Of a stretch of 59,350 bases of DNA, positions 16,610-28,109 are shown piece after piece. Made by a program: the position numbers and the translations under genes. The DNA is from Pseudobdellovibrionaceae bacterium (GTDB lineage: Bacteria > Bdellovibrionota > UBA1018 > UBA6935). The stretch is from the NCBI GenBank assembly GCA_002722705.1, contig PBMP01000033.1, forward strand, positions 1 through 59,350, written 5' to 3'. Below the pieces are notes generated by a model, which made no database searches, was not told where the DNA came from, and saw only the letters and a list, made by a program, of their open reading frames with translations. Each line of letters opens with the position of its first letter. The first letter of the stretch is position 1.

Positions 16610-17734
16610 ATGCAAACAAATCAAAGCGGAATGGACAAATCTCAAAAAGGGAAAGCAATTGAACTTGCAATCTCTTCGATTGAAAAACAATTCGGAAAAG
16701 GTTCCATTATGCGATTAGGCGAAGATGAAACCTTAATCCCTTCAGACCTAAAAGTCGTTCCTACTGGATCACTTGGGCTCGATATTGCCTTAGGAATCGG
16801 TGGACTTCCTCGAGGAAGAATTGTGGAAATTTTTGGACCTGAGTCTTCAGGAAAAACAACACTTACTCTTCATGTAATTGCGGAGCTTCAAAAACAAGGT
16901 GGAACAGCTGCTTTTATCGATGCTGAACATGCTCTTGATGTGGACTACGCACGAAAATTAGGAGTCAAAACAGATGATCTTCTCATTTCTCAACCTGACA
17001 CTGGAGAGCAGGGACTTGAAATAGCTGATATGCTCGTCCGCTCAGGTGGAGTGGATTTACTGATTGTAGACTCAGTAGCTGCTCTTGTTCCAAGAGCGGA
17101 ACTTGAAGGCGATATGGGAGACGCACACATGGGACTTCAAGCAAGACTAATGTCCCAAGCTCTTCGAAAACTAACAGCCTCAATTAACAAAAGTAAAACT
17201 CTTGTCATCTTCATTAATCAACTCCGAATGAAAATTGGCGTCATGTTTGGAAACCCTGAAACGACTACAGGTGGAAATGCTTTAAAATTCTACTCATCGA
17301 TTCGATTAGATATTCGAAGGATTGGAGCAATCAAAGATGCTGAAGGAGTAAATGGAAACCGTACTCGAGTCAAGGTTGTAAAAAATAAAATTGCACCTCC
17401 ATTCAAAGAAGTAGAATTTGACATCCTCTATGGAGAAGGAATCTCTCAAGAGGGGGATTTAATTGACCTCGGAGTTAAATTTGATGTCGTTGAAAAAAGT
17501 GGGACTTGGTACTCTTATCAAGATGAACGAATTGGCCAAGGTCGAGAAAATGCTCGGCAATGGTTAAAAACCCATGATGCCGAACGACAAGAAATTAGAA
17601 CTCAAGTTCTCAAAAAAGCAGGAATTCATAAAGATCCAGCTCAAGATAAAATCGTAAAGGCAAAAGGAGATACTCCAATTCCAACGCCCAAAGTAGCGAG
17701 TCGTCCTACAAAACGAACTACTGAGAGAAAATAA
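16610..17734 (+). CDS. recA: recombinase RecA
   Basis: RecA forms ATP-dependent filaments on single-stranded DNA for strand exchange and SOS induction. The 374-residue sequence is canonical: [25 protein letters not shown] at the start, Walker [11 protein letters not shown] (about residues 72-81), the [19 protein letters not shown] block, the DNA-binding loop 2 region ([16 protein letters not shown]) and [25 protein letters not shown] precedes the ATG by about six bases. The 217-base upstream region is AT-rich; I looked for LexA operators of the Gram-positive CGAAC-N4-GTTCG or TTAC-N-GTAA kinds and found none I would defend. A terminator hairpin follows, so recA is probably transcribed alone. 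Confidence 0.99.
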   Translation: MQTNQSGMDKSQKGKAIELAISSIEKQFGKGSIMRLGEDETLIPSDLKVVPTGSLGLDIALGIGGLPRGRIVEIFGPESSGKTTLTLHVIAELQKQGGTAAFIDAEHALDVDYARKLGVKTDDLLISQPDTGEQGLEIADMLVRSGGVDLLIVDSVAALVPRAELEGDMGDAHMGLQARLMSQALRKLTASINKSKTLVIFINQLRMKIGVMFGNPETTTGGNALKFYSSIRLDIRRIGAIKDAEGVNGNRTRVKVVKNKIAPPFKEVEFDILYGEGISQEGDLIDLGVKFDVVEKSGTWYSYQDERIGQGRENARQWLKTHDAERQEIRTQVLKKAGIHKDPAQDKIVKAKGDTPIPTPKVASRPTKRTTERK

Positions 17735-17755
17735 AAATTAAACCGACTCAAAACC

Positions 17756-17794
17756 AAAAGGCTCACTTTGATTACAAAGTGGGCCTTTTTATTT
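17756..17794 (+). terminator. intrinsic terminator of recA
   Basis: A 15-bp stem (17756-17770 with 17775-17789; AAAAGGCTCACTTTG / CAAAGTGGGCCTTTT) has a single T-G wobble and a four-base loop. It runs into a T-rich tail, starting 22 bases after the recA stop. Confidence 0.93.
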
Positions 17795-17935
17795 TGCTGA
17801 ATTTTAGTTTTTCACCTCATTAAAATTCCATTTTGAATAAAACTAATAAAAACTGATAGTTAATTAAATTTTTATTGGAAAAACACAAAAACCTATCTTG
17901 ACTCATGAAGTCAACTTACAGTATAACACCTCTGC

Positions 17936-19045
17936 ATGAAACCTTGGTTCTTTTCAATTTCATTTTTCCTATTTTCTCTCACTGTACGGGCAAACTTATG
18001 CGCACTTACGTTTGACCCTAAGTTTCCACCTAACCCCCTCAATAATATTGTGACCTTAAAGGGCAACACCTATGTCATCGACCCCAAGGAGAATGGGGTC
18101 ATTGAATGGATTCACGTAGAAAACGAAAACGATGCAGTTAAGTATATTAGAAACCATCAAATTCCAATTCTCCCCATACGCCACTGGCTAAAGAGAGCAC
18201 AGGAAAGCCACTTTAGTGCAATTGGATTTGTATTTGATAACTTTCCAGAAGAACTCAATAAAGACGTTAACGCGTTTCAAATTCGAGAAAAAGATATCCC
18301 AAACGTTTCTACTAAAATTCTAAAAAGGGCACTTCAATATCAGAAAGAGTATAACAATGGAGATCGAGAAGACCCTCACTACTTCCTCTCAGAACTCTCA
18401 GATTTATTAGCAGCCAGAATCCTCACCACTACTTGGAATGAAGCTGAAAAAATTGCCGAACACCTCGCAGAAAAAGGAGAAAATTCAAAAACGAGCTCCT
18501 TTCCGGTAGAAGTATCACTAGTTCTTCGAGATAAAGATCCTAAAAATAAAAACCCATATGAAAACAGTGGAATTCGATTTTATCGAGTCCGAGTTCAATT
18601 CAACGACCCTAAACATCACGACCAGACTGAAGAAGTTCTCTCTTATGAATTTCAAATCACCAGCCATTCCATGGGACAATTCATGAGTTGGGAACACCAA
18701 AGAATTTATAAACCTAAAAAAGAAGTTATTGAAAAAAGGAAAGCAGATTTTCTCATAAGACAAAAAACAGATCCAACCTTTGAAGAAATCTCATATGAAG
18801 ACTATGAAAAAAGACTTGAAGAAAAAGCGAAGTTGATTGCTCGCACAATTCGATTCAAAGAAGACCGATACCTTAATCTTCTTAAAATTATAGAAAACCT
18901 AGAAAAAAAAGAAGCTTCTAAAAAAAGAGATAAAGTACTCCAACGCCACAAAGCCCATCTCAACAGACTTCGAATTTCACAATCCAATCCCAAACTTCCA
19001 GATCAATCTGACCTTTTAAAAATTGATCGTTTTGAGATTAAATAA
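17936..19045 (+). CDS. exported protein of unknown function
   Basis: A 369-residue protein that I cannot assign. It starts with a signal peptide (MKPWFFSISFFLFSLTVRA). The mature protein is highly charged. The middle (about 150-245) contains alternating strands with FYRVRVQFNDP and VLSYEFQITSHSM. The last 110 residues are Lys/Glu/Arg-rich and probably helical or coiled-coil (LEEKAKLIARTIRFKEDRY, ENLEKKEASKKRDKVLQ). Only one cysteine is predicted after cleavage (LCALTF). It lies about 200 bases after the recA terminator and 78 bases before alaS on the same strand. No enzymatic motif was seen. Confidence 0.72.
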   Translation: MKPWFFSISFFLFSLTVRANLCALTFDPKFPPNPLNNIVTLKGNTYVIDPKENGVIEWIHVENENDAVKYIRNHQIPILPIRHWLKRAQESHFSAIGFVFDNFPEELNKDVNAFQIREKDIPNVSTKILKRALQYQKEYNNGDREDPHYFLSELSDLLAARILTTTWNEAEKIAEHLAEKGENSKTSSFPVEVSLVLRDKDPKNKNPYENSGIRFYRVRVQFNDPKHHDQTEEVLSYEFQITSHSMGQFMSWEHQRIYKPKKEVIEKRKADFLIRQKTDPTFEEISYEDYEKRLEEKAKLIARTIRFKEDRYLNLLKIIENLEKKEASKKRDKVLQRHKAHLNRLRISQSNPKLPDQSDLLKIDRFEIK

Positions 19046-19114
19046 GGATATTCATAAGTTATAAATCTCCGTCCCTTCGAAAACCGCTTGAATTGCAGGT
19101 CGACTCCACGTTAA

Positions 19115-21802
<2,688 letters not shown>

Positions 21803-21850
21803 CGAGCTGATCTCTAGTATATTCAAAGGTGATTTCAAAAGGGGAAACTC

Positions 21851-23650
21851 ATGAAGACATCTTTAATACCATTGATCATTAGTCTATGTATCGTAGGAAC
21901 GATTTTGTCCTCCTGCGAAAAAAAAACAAATTCCTTAAGTCAAAAAACTTACTATGGAGTTATCAGGGATAATGCCAAAACATTAGATCCTGCACTTGCG
22001 TATGACGAGGTTTCCTCTACAATCACTCCTCAGATTTACGAGCCTCTTTTTCAATATGCATACCTTAAAGATCCTCTCAGCGTAGAACCCAACCTCGCTG
22101 CAGATTTTCCAATCTATTCGAAAGATCGCCTCACGGTTACCATCCGAATGAAACAGGGAATTCATTTTCACGATAGTTCTTGTTTTGCTGAAACGAACGG
22201 AAAAGGACGGGAAGCCACCGTTCACGATATCATTTATCAACTTAAAAGACTTGCTGACCCTCGGGTAAAATCAAATGGGTGGTGGATTCTTGATGGAAAA
22301 ATTAAAGGCATCAATGATTTTCACAAAGCTCTCGTTCAAGCCAAACCTGAACAAAGAGATGAACTTTTTAAAAAACCAGTCTCAGGCTTAAAAGCAATAG
22401 ACAACTATACTTTACAAATTAATCTTACTCAGCCTTACCCCCATCTTCTATACGTGCTGAGTATGACCTTTACTGCTCCTGTTCCACATGAAGCAATTGA
22501 GTCTTTTGGAAACGAAAACGGTGTTCTTACAGAAAAACAAATTGGCACAGGTCCCTTTATTCTTTCTCGTTGGAGTCATGGCAACGAAATCATCTTAGAT
22601 AAAAACCCGAACTATCATACTGACTTTTACCCTACTGAAGCATCCGAAACATTAAAGAAAAAAGGACTTTTAAAAGACGCAGGAAAAGTTCTTCCTCTGA
22701 TTGATCAAGCTATTTTTAAAGTGATTAAAGAAGATCAACCGACATGGCTTCAATTTGAAAAAGGAAATCTTGATTTTATAAAAGTCCCAAAAGATCAATA
22801 CGGAATAGTATTAGATCAAAATAAAAAGGAATCTCAATTAAAAGAACAAGGAGTAACACTCCACAAAGCTCCAGGTACCGTTTTCTATTACGTCGTATTT
22901 AATAATCAAGATCGTGTCGTTGGTGGAAATAAATATATCAGACAAGCACTTTCAAGTGCAATTAACCGAGAACGATTAAATGAGCTTTTTGAGGGTGGAC
23001 ATGCAACCGTTATGAACAGCCCTCTTCCACCGAGTCTTTCTGGATACTCTCCTAAAGAAAAATTGAAATTTAACTTTAATCTCAAAAAAGCAAAGAAACT
23101 TTTAGAAAAAGCTGGTTTTCCAGAAGGAAAAGATCTTCCAACACTAAAAATGGATATGCGGCAAGCGGACAGTAGAGCTCGACAAATGGGTGAATTTTTT
23201 GTCAAGAGTTTTAAAAAAATTGGGGTAAACGTTACAATTGTCTACAATACATTTCCTTCATTCTTAGAAAAAATTAGAAATGGCAATTATCAAATGGCTC
23301 TTGGGGGATGGTCACTTGACTATCCAGACGCCCAAAATGTTTTTCAACTTCTTTATGGAAAAAATCAAGCTCCTGGTCCAAACGAATCAAACTTTAATCA
23401 CCCTTTATTCAATCGCGCGTACCTTAAGATGGCACAACTCCCTGAAGGAAAAGAAAGGTCTGCACTCATTGCACAAATGAATCAAATTATTCAAGAAGAA
23501 GTTCCTTGGGCAATGCTCTACGTACGAAACACATATTCAGTCACAAACCCGTGGCTCAAAAATAAAAGAGAAAGTGATCTTATTTTAAATTTTTTAAAGT
23601 ATATCCGAATTGACCCAAAAATAAAGAGAAGGTACCGATCTACACGCTAA
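21851..23650 (+). CDS. ABC transporter substrate-binding lipoprotein (oligopeptide type, SBP_bac_5)
   Basis: A 599-residue solute-binding protein of the OppA/DppA class. The signal peptide ends in lipobox LSSC (MKTSLIPLIISL...LSSCEKK), so it is lipid-anchored. Family features are the N-terminal AKTLDPALAYDEVSSTI, the YEPLF motif, VTIRMKQGIHFHDS, GTGPFILSRWSHGNEIILDKNPNY and the C-terminal AINRERLNELFEGG and GGWSLDYPDAQN. It presumably binds peptides for an importer, but no permease or ATPase genes are adjacent, so its transporter is elsewhere. AGGGGA precedes the ATG. Its stop overlaps, tail to tail, the minus-strand HD-GYP gene by four bases. Confidence 0.92.
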   Translation: MKTSLIPLIISLCIVGTILSSCEKKTNSLSQKTYYGVIRDNAKTLDPALAYDEVSSTITPQIYEPLFQYAYLKDPLSVEPNLAADFPIYSKDRLTVTIRMKQGIHFHDSSCFAETNGKGREATVHDIIYQLKRLADPRVKSNGWWILDGKIKGINDFHKALVQAKPEQRDELFKKPVSGLKAIDNYTLQINLTQPYPHLLYVLSMTFTAPVPHEAIESFGNENGVLTEKQIGTGPFILSRWSHGNEIILDKNPNYHTDFYPTEASETLKKKGLLKDAGKVLPLIDQAIFKVIKEDQPTWLQFEKGNLDFIKVPKDQYGIVLDQNKKESQLKEQGVTLHKAPGTVFYYVVFNNQDRVVGGNKYIRQALSSAINRERLNELFEGGHATVMNSPLPPSLSGYSPKEKLKFNFNLKKAKKLLEKAGFPEGKDLPTLKMDMRQADSRARQMGEFFVKSFKKIGVNVTIVYNTFPSFLEKIRNGNYQMALGGWSLDYPDAQNVFQLLYGKNQAPGPNESNFNHPLFNRAYLKMAQLPEGKERSALIAQMNQIIQEEVPWAMLYVRNTYSVTNPWLKNKRESDLILNFLKYIRIDPKIKRRYRSTR

Positions 23651-24633
23651 GCCGCATTTCTTTTTCTCTCAAAGATAGAAACAAGAACCTTCACTAGCTC
23701 TGCATCAAATTTTCCTTTTTCAGATTCAATAATTCTTAATGCATCTGAAACTGAGTAGGCAGGTCGATGAGGTCTCTTTGTAATAAGAGCTCCGAAAGCA
23801 TCAGCAATTGCTACAATCTTTGCAGGAAAATAAATGACTGGGGAACGAATCCCATTAGGGTAACCATTCCCTCCAGGTTCTTCATGATGTTGATAAACCA
23901 TATATCGAACTTCATCTGGAATATTTGGAGTTCCTTCAATCATACTCAACCCCAACTTTGGATGTTGACGCATGAGCTGCCAATCAGATGGATCTAAGTC
24001 TTCTTCTGTATCCAAAATATGCTCGGGTAGCTGAGTACATCCGATATCATGTAAAAAGCCACCCATTCCTATCATTTCCAAAGTTCGTCTATTGAATTGT
24101 CCAGAAGCCTTAGAAATAAATAAACTCAAAATCGCAGTAGAAATCGAATGATAATAAAGATAGTCCCCATGAGACGCTAGTTTAATAATCGTTGCAAGAG
24201 TTTTTGGTTGCTCTGCTAAAAGATGAACGTAATTATTAATAACTTTTTTTGTACTGACAATTGTTTCTTTTGGAACATCCATCTGAGAAAAAATTTCAGT
24301 CATATTCTGTTCAGTCATATTCAATAGACTCGCAACTTTTTCTCCTACAGTTGCATCAGGATCGTAAAAAATGTCATTTGCTGGTCGTGAAAGGAATGAA
24401 TCTACCTTTTTTTTGTCTTCTTCACGTGCATATAAAACTCTGACTTTTTTTGCAATGTATTGACTAAGGCGTTGATAATCCAATCCTGTTGCGCGAGAAA
24501 AGACATGCGCATAATTATCTTCTGAAAGTTTTAGATATAAGTCGAAGTCGATATCTCTAACGGCATCTCTAAATAGCCGAATATCAATTTCAAAATAAGA
24601 AGGTTTTTTTTCTTCAGAATTAGACAAAGCCAT
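23647..24633 (-). CDS. HD-GYP-domain protein with altered active-site motifs
   Basis: A 328-residue cytoplasmic protein. Residues 145-325 form an HD-GYP domain, a family that hydrolyses cyclic di-GMP. Visible are HSISTAILSL, the HD pair in GFLHDIGCTQLPEHIL (His195-Asp196), HPKLG and HHEEPGGNGYP (His249-His250). Two positions depart from consensus: the lysine of HDIGK is cysteine, and the aspartate of DGxGYP is glycine. It may therefore be weakly active or serve as a sensor. The N-terminal 140 residues have no recognised receiver domain. It is transcribed divergently from the next exported protein and ends tail to tail with the binding-protein gene. Confidence 0.88.
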   Translation of the reverse strand: MALSNSEEKKPSYFEIDIRLFRDAVRDIDFDLYLKLSEDNYAHVFSRATGLDYQRLSQYIAKKVRVLYAREEDKKKVDSFLSRPANDIFYDPDATVGEKVASLLNMTEQNMTEIFSQMDVPKETIVSTKKVINNYVHLLAEQPKTLATIIKLASHGDYLYYHSISTAILSLFISKASGQFNRRTLEMIGMGGFLHDIGCTQLPEHILDTEEDLDPSDWQLMRQHPKLGLSMIEGTPNIPDEVRYMVYQHHEEPGGNGYPNGIRSPVIYFPAKIVAIADAFGALITKRPHRPAYSVSDALRIIESEKGKFDAELVKVLVSIFERKRNAA

Positions 24634-24815
24634 TCTCCCGTCTCCCTTTATCGGTAAAAAGAGTGAAGCTTTAAAGTATTTTAAAGAAGTTCGTCATTTT
24701 TTTGACATTAATATTTAAAATCCAAAAAAAATAAACTTGAAGAATAGATTAATAAAACAAGCCTATTGAAATAAAACTATTGAAAAACAACTTATTTTTG
24801 TCCGAAAAGGCTTCT

Positions 24816-26210
24816 ATGAAGGCATTACTCTCGTATACATTTACTTTTTTTATTTTGAGCGCAAGTATAGCCAGTTCAAATGAAAAAAAGGTCGCTTGTC
24901 TTTTAAATGTCGAAAAGTCAAATAAAGCAGAAATAGTAAAAGAAAAAATAGACCAATCTTTTAAAAAAATTATTAAAAATATAGATCAAAATCCCAAAAA
25001 ACCAATCGGTTACAGTGCATGGAAAAAACTAACACAAGCCTGGATGAATGGAGACCATGTACCGTCCGTGATATTAACAAATCAAGATCTGAATGGAGCA
25101 TTTGACTTTATGCTTCAAAACATAAAAGACTTCTCAAAAGAACTAAAAAACCCCAAAGCCTATCCTTTCTTACCCGAACGCCATCGACAGGTTGCTTTAG
25201 AAGTAGCAGAGGATTTAGAAAGATCATTACAAAAAGCGAATAAGACAGGTGTGCAATACGACGAAACACTCCTCATCACTGAGCGCTTTGTAATGCTCAT
25301 GGATGCAAAAGATGGAAGAAGATTTCTCAAACCAGACGATACTTATGGAACAGCAGATCCCTCTTGGCTTTCAAGTCGATCAAAATTTGAATCTCAAGCA
25401 AAAAAAGAAGCATCAAGTACCTTTCTCACACCAGATGAAGAGTTAGGCACCATTCCAACATCTCTTGAAATTCCCGTTTTTTCTGGAAATAGTGAAAAAG
25501 GACTTAGTTACGACGATTTTCCAGATTGCATGATTTATCAACCACTAGAAATCATTTCCGACAAAAGACTAACTGACCACATTCTTATGTCGCCCAGCCA
25601 ATCCCTTCGACACGATCGCTATGATCACGGATCTCACTTAAAAGAACTAAAACAGATAAGAACAAATTTTTCTTCAGTAGCAAGCTCTTCTCTAGAAAAC
25701 TTTAGTGACTCGATAGAATATACTTCTGCAATACGACTTGCTTTAGATGATGCTCCCCCGGAAGTACAAAGAACACTCAATGCTACTCTTTTTGATATCA
25801 ATCATGAATATAGTAAAATCATTAATCCTTTTGAAATCGAAAACTACTTAAGAACTGAAACTATGCCTATAGATAAAGGTATCACCCAAAAAATGAAGAG
25901 TTCTACACTCGAATGGTTAAAAGTAAACGGTTTCTCTACACCAGAAAAGCCTATTATTTTTAAACAAACAGCAGAACGCACTCTTTTAAATAAAGGACAT
26001 CAACCCTGGAAAAGTTTTCATTCTTTTGAAGCTTATCAATCATTTGAAGTAAATAAACCTTCTCCACTGGAAATGTTTCCAGGAAAAATTACAAAGATCT
26101 ATTCAGACTTCGACGGTAAAATTGCAGTAGAAATCGAAGGAATACACGAAACCGTAAAAATAAAACAAGTCGAATTTAAAACTTCTTGGAAACAAGTTGA
26201 TTCCAGATAA
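24816..26210 (+). CDS. exported protein of unknown function
   Basis: About 464 residues. The frame is open from TTG 24780, but ATG 24816 is preferred because AAAAGG precedes it and the product then starts with a signal peptide (MKALLSYTFTFFILSASIASS). The mature protein is charged, with few cysteines. A Lys-rich helical section spans roughly residues 25-60, and a C-terminal section has PGKITKIYSDFDGKIAVEIEG, which looks like a small beta barrel. I do not recognise a family. A terminator-like hairpin follows, so it is probably a single-gene transcript. Confidence 0.7.
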   Translation: MKALLSYTFTFFILSASIASSNEKKVACLLNVEKSNKAEIVKEKIDQSFKKIIKNIDQNPKKPIGYSAWKKLTQAWMNGDHVPSVILTNQDLNGAFDFMLQNIKDFSKELKNPKAYPFLPERHRQVALEVAEDLERSLQKANKTGVQYDETLLITERFVMLMDAKDGRRFLKPDDTYGTADPSWLSSRSKFESQAKKEASSTFLTPDEELGTIPTSLEIPVFSGNSEKGLSYDDFPDCMIYQPLEIISDKRLTDHILMSPSQSLRHDRYDHGSHLKELKQIRTNFSSVASSSLENFSDSIEYTSAIRLALDDAPPEVQRTLNATLFDINHEYSKIINPFEIENYLRTETMPIDKGITQKMKSSTLEWLKVNGFSTPEKPIIFKQTAERTLLNKGHQPWKSFHSFEAYQSFEVNKPSPLEMFPGKITKIYSDFDGKIAVEIEGIHETVKIKQVEFKTSWKQVDSR

Positions 26211-26223
26211 AAAAATGATGTTG

Positions 26224-26284
26224 ATGACAATAGACCTACTTCATCTCAATACTTTCTGTAGTCTATTTTATTTGTCATTTTTTT
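26224..26284 (+). terminator. intrinsic terminator, imperfect stem
   Basis: ATGACAA (26224-26230) pairs with TTGTCAT (26272-26278), and TAGACCTAC (26231-26239) pairs with GTAGTCTA (26258-26265) with one bulged C. An asymmetric internal loop separates the two helices. A run of seven T follows. Confidence 0.65.
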
Positions 26285-26379
26285 GACTACTAATTTTTAA
26301 AAAAATTTAAGACTCGGTCAAGATTGCCGATAGGAATATATCCCATGATGGGAAAAAACAACCAAGCACGGAGGCAAAT

Positions 26380-26478
26380 ATGAATACGGATATTCAAGAA
26401 ACTAAACAGACCCACGGAGTGGAAAATGAAACTCTTAAAAAAATCAATTTTAATTCTTATTGGAACAATGGTTCTTAG
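26380..26478 (+). CDS. possible 32-residue leader ORF overlapping the next gene start
   Basis: ATG 26380 is preceded by GGAGG (26370-26374) at good spacing and opens a frame encoding MNTDIQETKQTHGVENETLK..., ending TAG at 26476-26478. It overlaps the first 53 bases of the FlgT-like gene in another frame. It could be a leader peptide controlling ribosome access to the ATG at 26426, or a chance frame. The product is hydrophilic with no recognised motif. Confidence 0.35.
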   Translation: MNTDIQETKQTHGVENETLKKINFNSYWNNGS

Positions 26479-26845
26479 TCTTCCGACTAAAAGCTCTGCA
26501 GCCGAGACGGGACACAGTATGGCTGAAGCAGTGATTTACGGTGTCTTTAGTGAATTAGATATGGGAGATGGCATAAAGCCAAGAACAGACTATTTTATTA
26601 ATATTGGTACTCAAAACGGAGTTAAAAAAGGTACGACCTTAAAAGTTTATAGAACTGCTTCCACGTATGACTTACAAAGTAGAAAATTACATCAAGATAT
26701 TACGTTTCCGATCGCGTTAGTAAAAGTTATTCATGCTGAAGGAGATACTTCAGTCGCTCGAATCCAAAAACTTCTTCCAAAGGAAGAAACTCCGATCATC
26801 ACCCCAAAAGGAATTATGATCGGAGATATCGTTGCATTCGATTGA
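26426..26845 (+). CDS. exported protein with FlgT C-terminal-like domain
   Basis: A 139-residue protein with a signal peptide (MKLLKKSILILIGTMVLSLPTKSSA). The mature part has the small beta domain found at the C terminus of FlgT and related outer-membrane accessory proteins: INIGTQNGVKKGTTLKVYR (about 66-84), a strand pair PIALVKVIHAEG, DTSVARIQKL, and the terminal GIMIGDIVAFD. FlgT supports the flagellar H ring in Vibrio, but the domain also occurs outside flagellar contexts and no flagellar genes are nearby. GGAG precedes the ATG, and a short upstream ORF overlaps it. It ends 13 bases from the convergent ssb gene. Confidence 0.7.
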   Translation: MKLLKKSILILIGTMVLSLPTKSSAAETGHSMAEAVIYGVFSELDMGDGIKPRTDYFINIGTQNGVKKGTTLKVYRTASTYDLQSRKLHQDITFPIALVKVIHAEGDTSVARIQKLLPKEETPIITPKGIMIGDIVAFD

Positions 26846-26858
26846 GAGAGAACCTATT

Positions 26859-27200
26859 TTAAGAAGCTTTCTTTCCTAAGAAACTAATATCATCTGCTAC
26901 AATTTCTACGGAAACTCGCTCAATACCATCACGACCTTCGAATTTTGATTTTTTCAAAGTTCCTTCAACGTAAACAGAAGAGCCTTTTCTTAGAAAATCT
27001 CTACAAGCATCTGCTCTTTTCCCCCACGTCACAACAGAGTGCCAAGTCGTTTCAACTTGAGCTTCTCCTAAAGAGTCCGATCTTTTCGGATAAGAAGTTG
27101 CAACTGAAAATCGAGTCAAACTTCCTCCATTTGCAGTCGTCTTATGAGAAGGATCTTCTCCAAGTCTCCCGACTAAAATTACCTTATTCACATCTTTCAT
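26859..27200 (-). CDS. ssb: single-stranded DNA-binding protein, short form
   Basis: A 113-residue SSB containing one complete OB fold: VNKVILVGRLGEDPSHKTTANGG at the start, FSVATSYPKR, TTWHSVVTWGKRADACRDFLRKGSSVYVEG, and ERVSVEIVADDISFLG at the end. It protects single-stranded DNA during replication and repair. It stops right after the OB fold (GKKAS) and lacks the disordered linker and acidic tip (usually DDDIPF) that recruits partner proteins. It may therefore be a second, specialised SSB or a lineage-specific tail-less form. AAAGGAG precedes the ATG. It is divergent from pal. Confidence 0.93.
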   Translation of the reverse strand: MKDVNKVILVGRLGEDPSHKTTANGGSLTRFSVATSYPKRSDSLGEAQVETTWHSVVTWGKRADACRDFLRKGSSVYVEGTLKKSKFEGRDGIERVSVEIVADDISFLGKKAS

Positions 27201-27585
27201 TTGTTTCTCCTTTTAAAAAATCATTAAGCGAAACCCATGCCAACGTTCAAAACAGGAAAAATTACGTGCTGACACAAAAGCCATAATCACATCAACTTTC
27301 GATTGTTTCTTTTTGAGTCCAGTGGAAGCATAAAAAAACAATCTATAGTTGATTTAAATGTTTTTTATTTTGGCCCAAAAAAGAAAAAACAAAGCCAAAA
27401 AAAGAGAAGAGTAAAAAAAACAGACAGTTAAGTCATGCTGCATTATTTTTGATCATTTTAATTCAATTAAAAAAAACTGCGTCAATTCTTTTAACATTAA
27501 TATTTTACTCAGGTCGGATATGTTATATATACAAGCTGTTAAAACTATTCATACATTTATTAATTTCTCTGAAGGAGCTCGTTTT
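27201..27585. promoter_or_regulatory. 385-base divergent region between ssb and pal
   Basis: AT-rich, with no coding capacity that I support. A possible pal promoter has TTTACT at 27504-27509 and TATATA at 27526-27531 (16-base spacer), about 55 bases before the preferred ATG. The ssb ribosome site (AAGGAG, minus strand) lies just inside the left end. The central 27250-27480 part is A-rich and I see nothing further in it. Confidence 0.4.
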
Positions 27586-28089
27586 ATGACGCTTAATACC
27601 ACTATTATTACTCGAATTTCAGCTGTACTTGCTGTTACAGCAGCCCTCACTCTTGCAGGGTGTTCTTCAACAAAAAAGAAGACTGAAGATGAGACGCCAG
27701 ATGCTTATGGTGCTGACACAAACACAGGTTTAACTTCTGATAACGGAAGCGCAATGGGTTTAGAAACAGTAAACTTCCCATATGATTCTGATACCCTCAC
27801 TACAGATGCAAAAGCAAAGCTTCGTGGAAATGTTCAAATCCTAAAAGATAAGCCAGGACTCAGCATCCAAGTTGAAGGACACTGTGACGAAAACGGTGGA
27901 ATCCAATACAATATTGCTCTTGGAGAAAGAAGAGCCTCTAAAGTAAAAGAGTTCTTAACAAATAATGGAATCAGCGCTAACCGCGTCGATACGATCAGCT
28001 ACGGAAAAGAAAGACCGCTTGATCCTTCTTCAAACGAAGCTGCTTGGGCAAGAAACCGAAGAGCAAACTTTGTTGTCACAGCCCAGTAA
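27586..28089 (+). CDS. pal: peptidoglycan-associated lipoprotein Pal
   Basis: Pal anchors the outer membrane to peptidoglycan as part of Tol-Pal. The frame is open from 27520, but ATG 27586, after GGAG, starts a lipoprotein signal peptide with lipobox LAGC (AALTLAGCSS). The mature protein has a short Asp/Thr-rich linker, then an OmpA-like domain: VNFPYDSDTLTTDAKAKL, IQVEGHCDENGG, YNIALGERRASKVKEFL, RVDTISYGKERPLDP and a NRRANFVV end. The meso-DAP-binding Asp/Arg positions of this fold are present. Length (167 residues) fits Pal. A DUF4398-like lipoprotein and YbgF follow; TolQRAB are not in the window. Confidence 0.95.
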   Translation: MTLNTTIITRISAVLAVTAALTLAGCSSTKKKTEDETPDAYGADTNTGLTSDNGSAMGLETVNFPYDSDTLTTDAKAKLRGNVQILKDKPGLSIQVEGHCDENGGIQYNIALGERRASKVKEFLTNNGISANRVDTISYGKERPLDPSSNEAAWARNRRANFVVTAQ

Positions 28090-28109
28090 TCAAGGGTAAT
28101 ATTCTTGGG

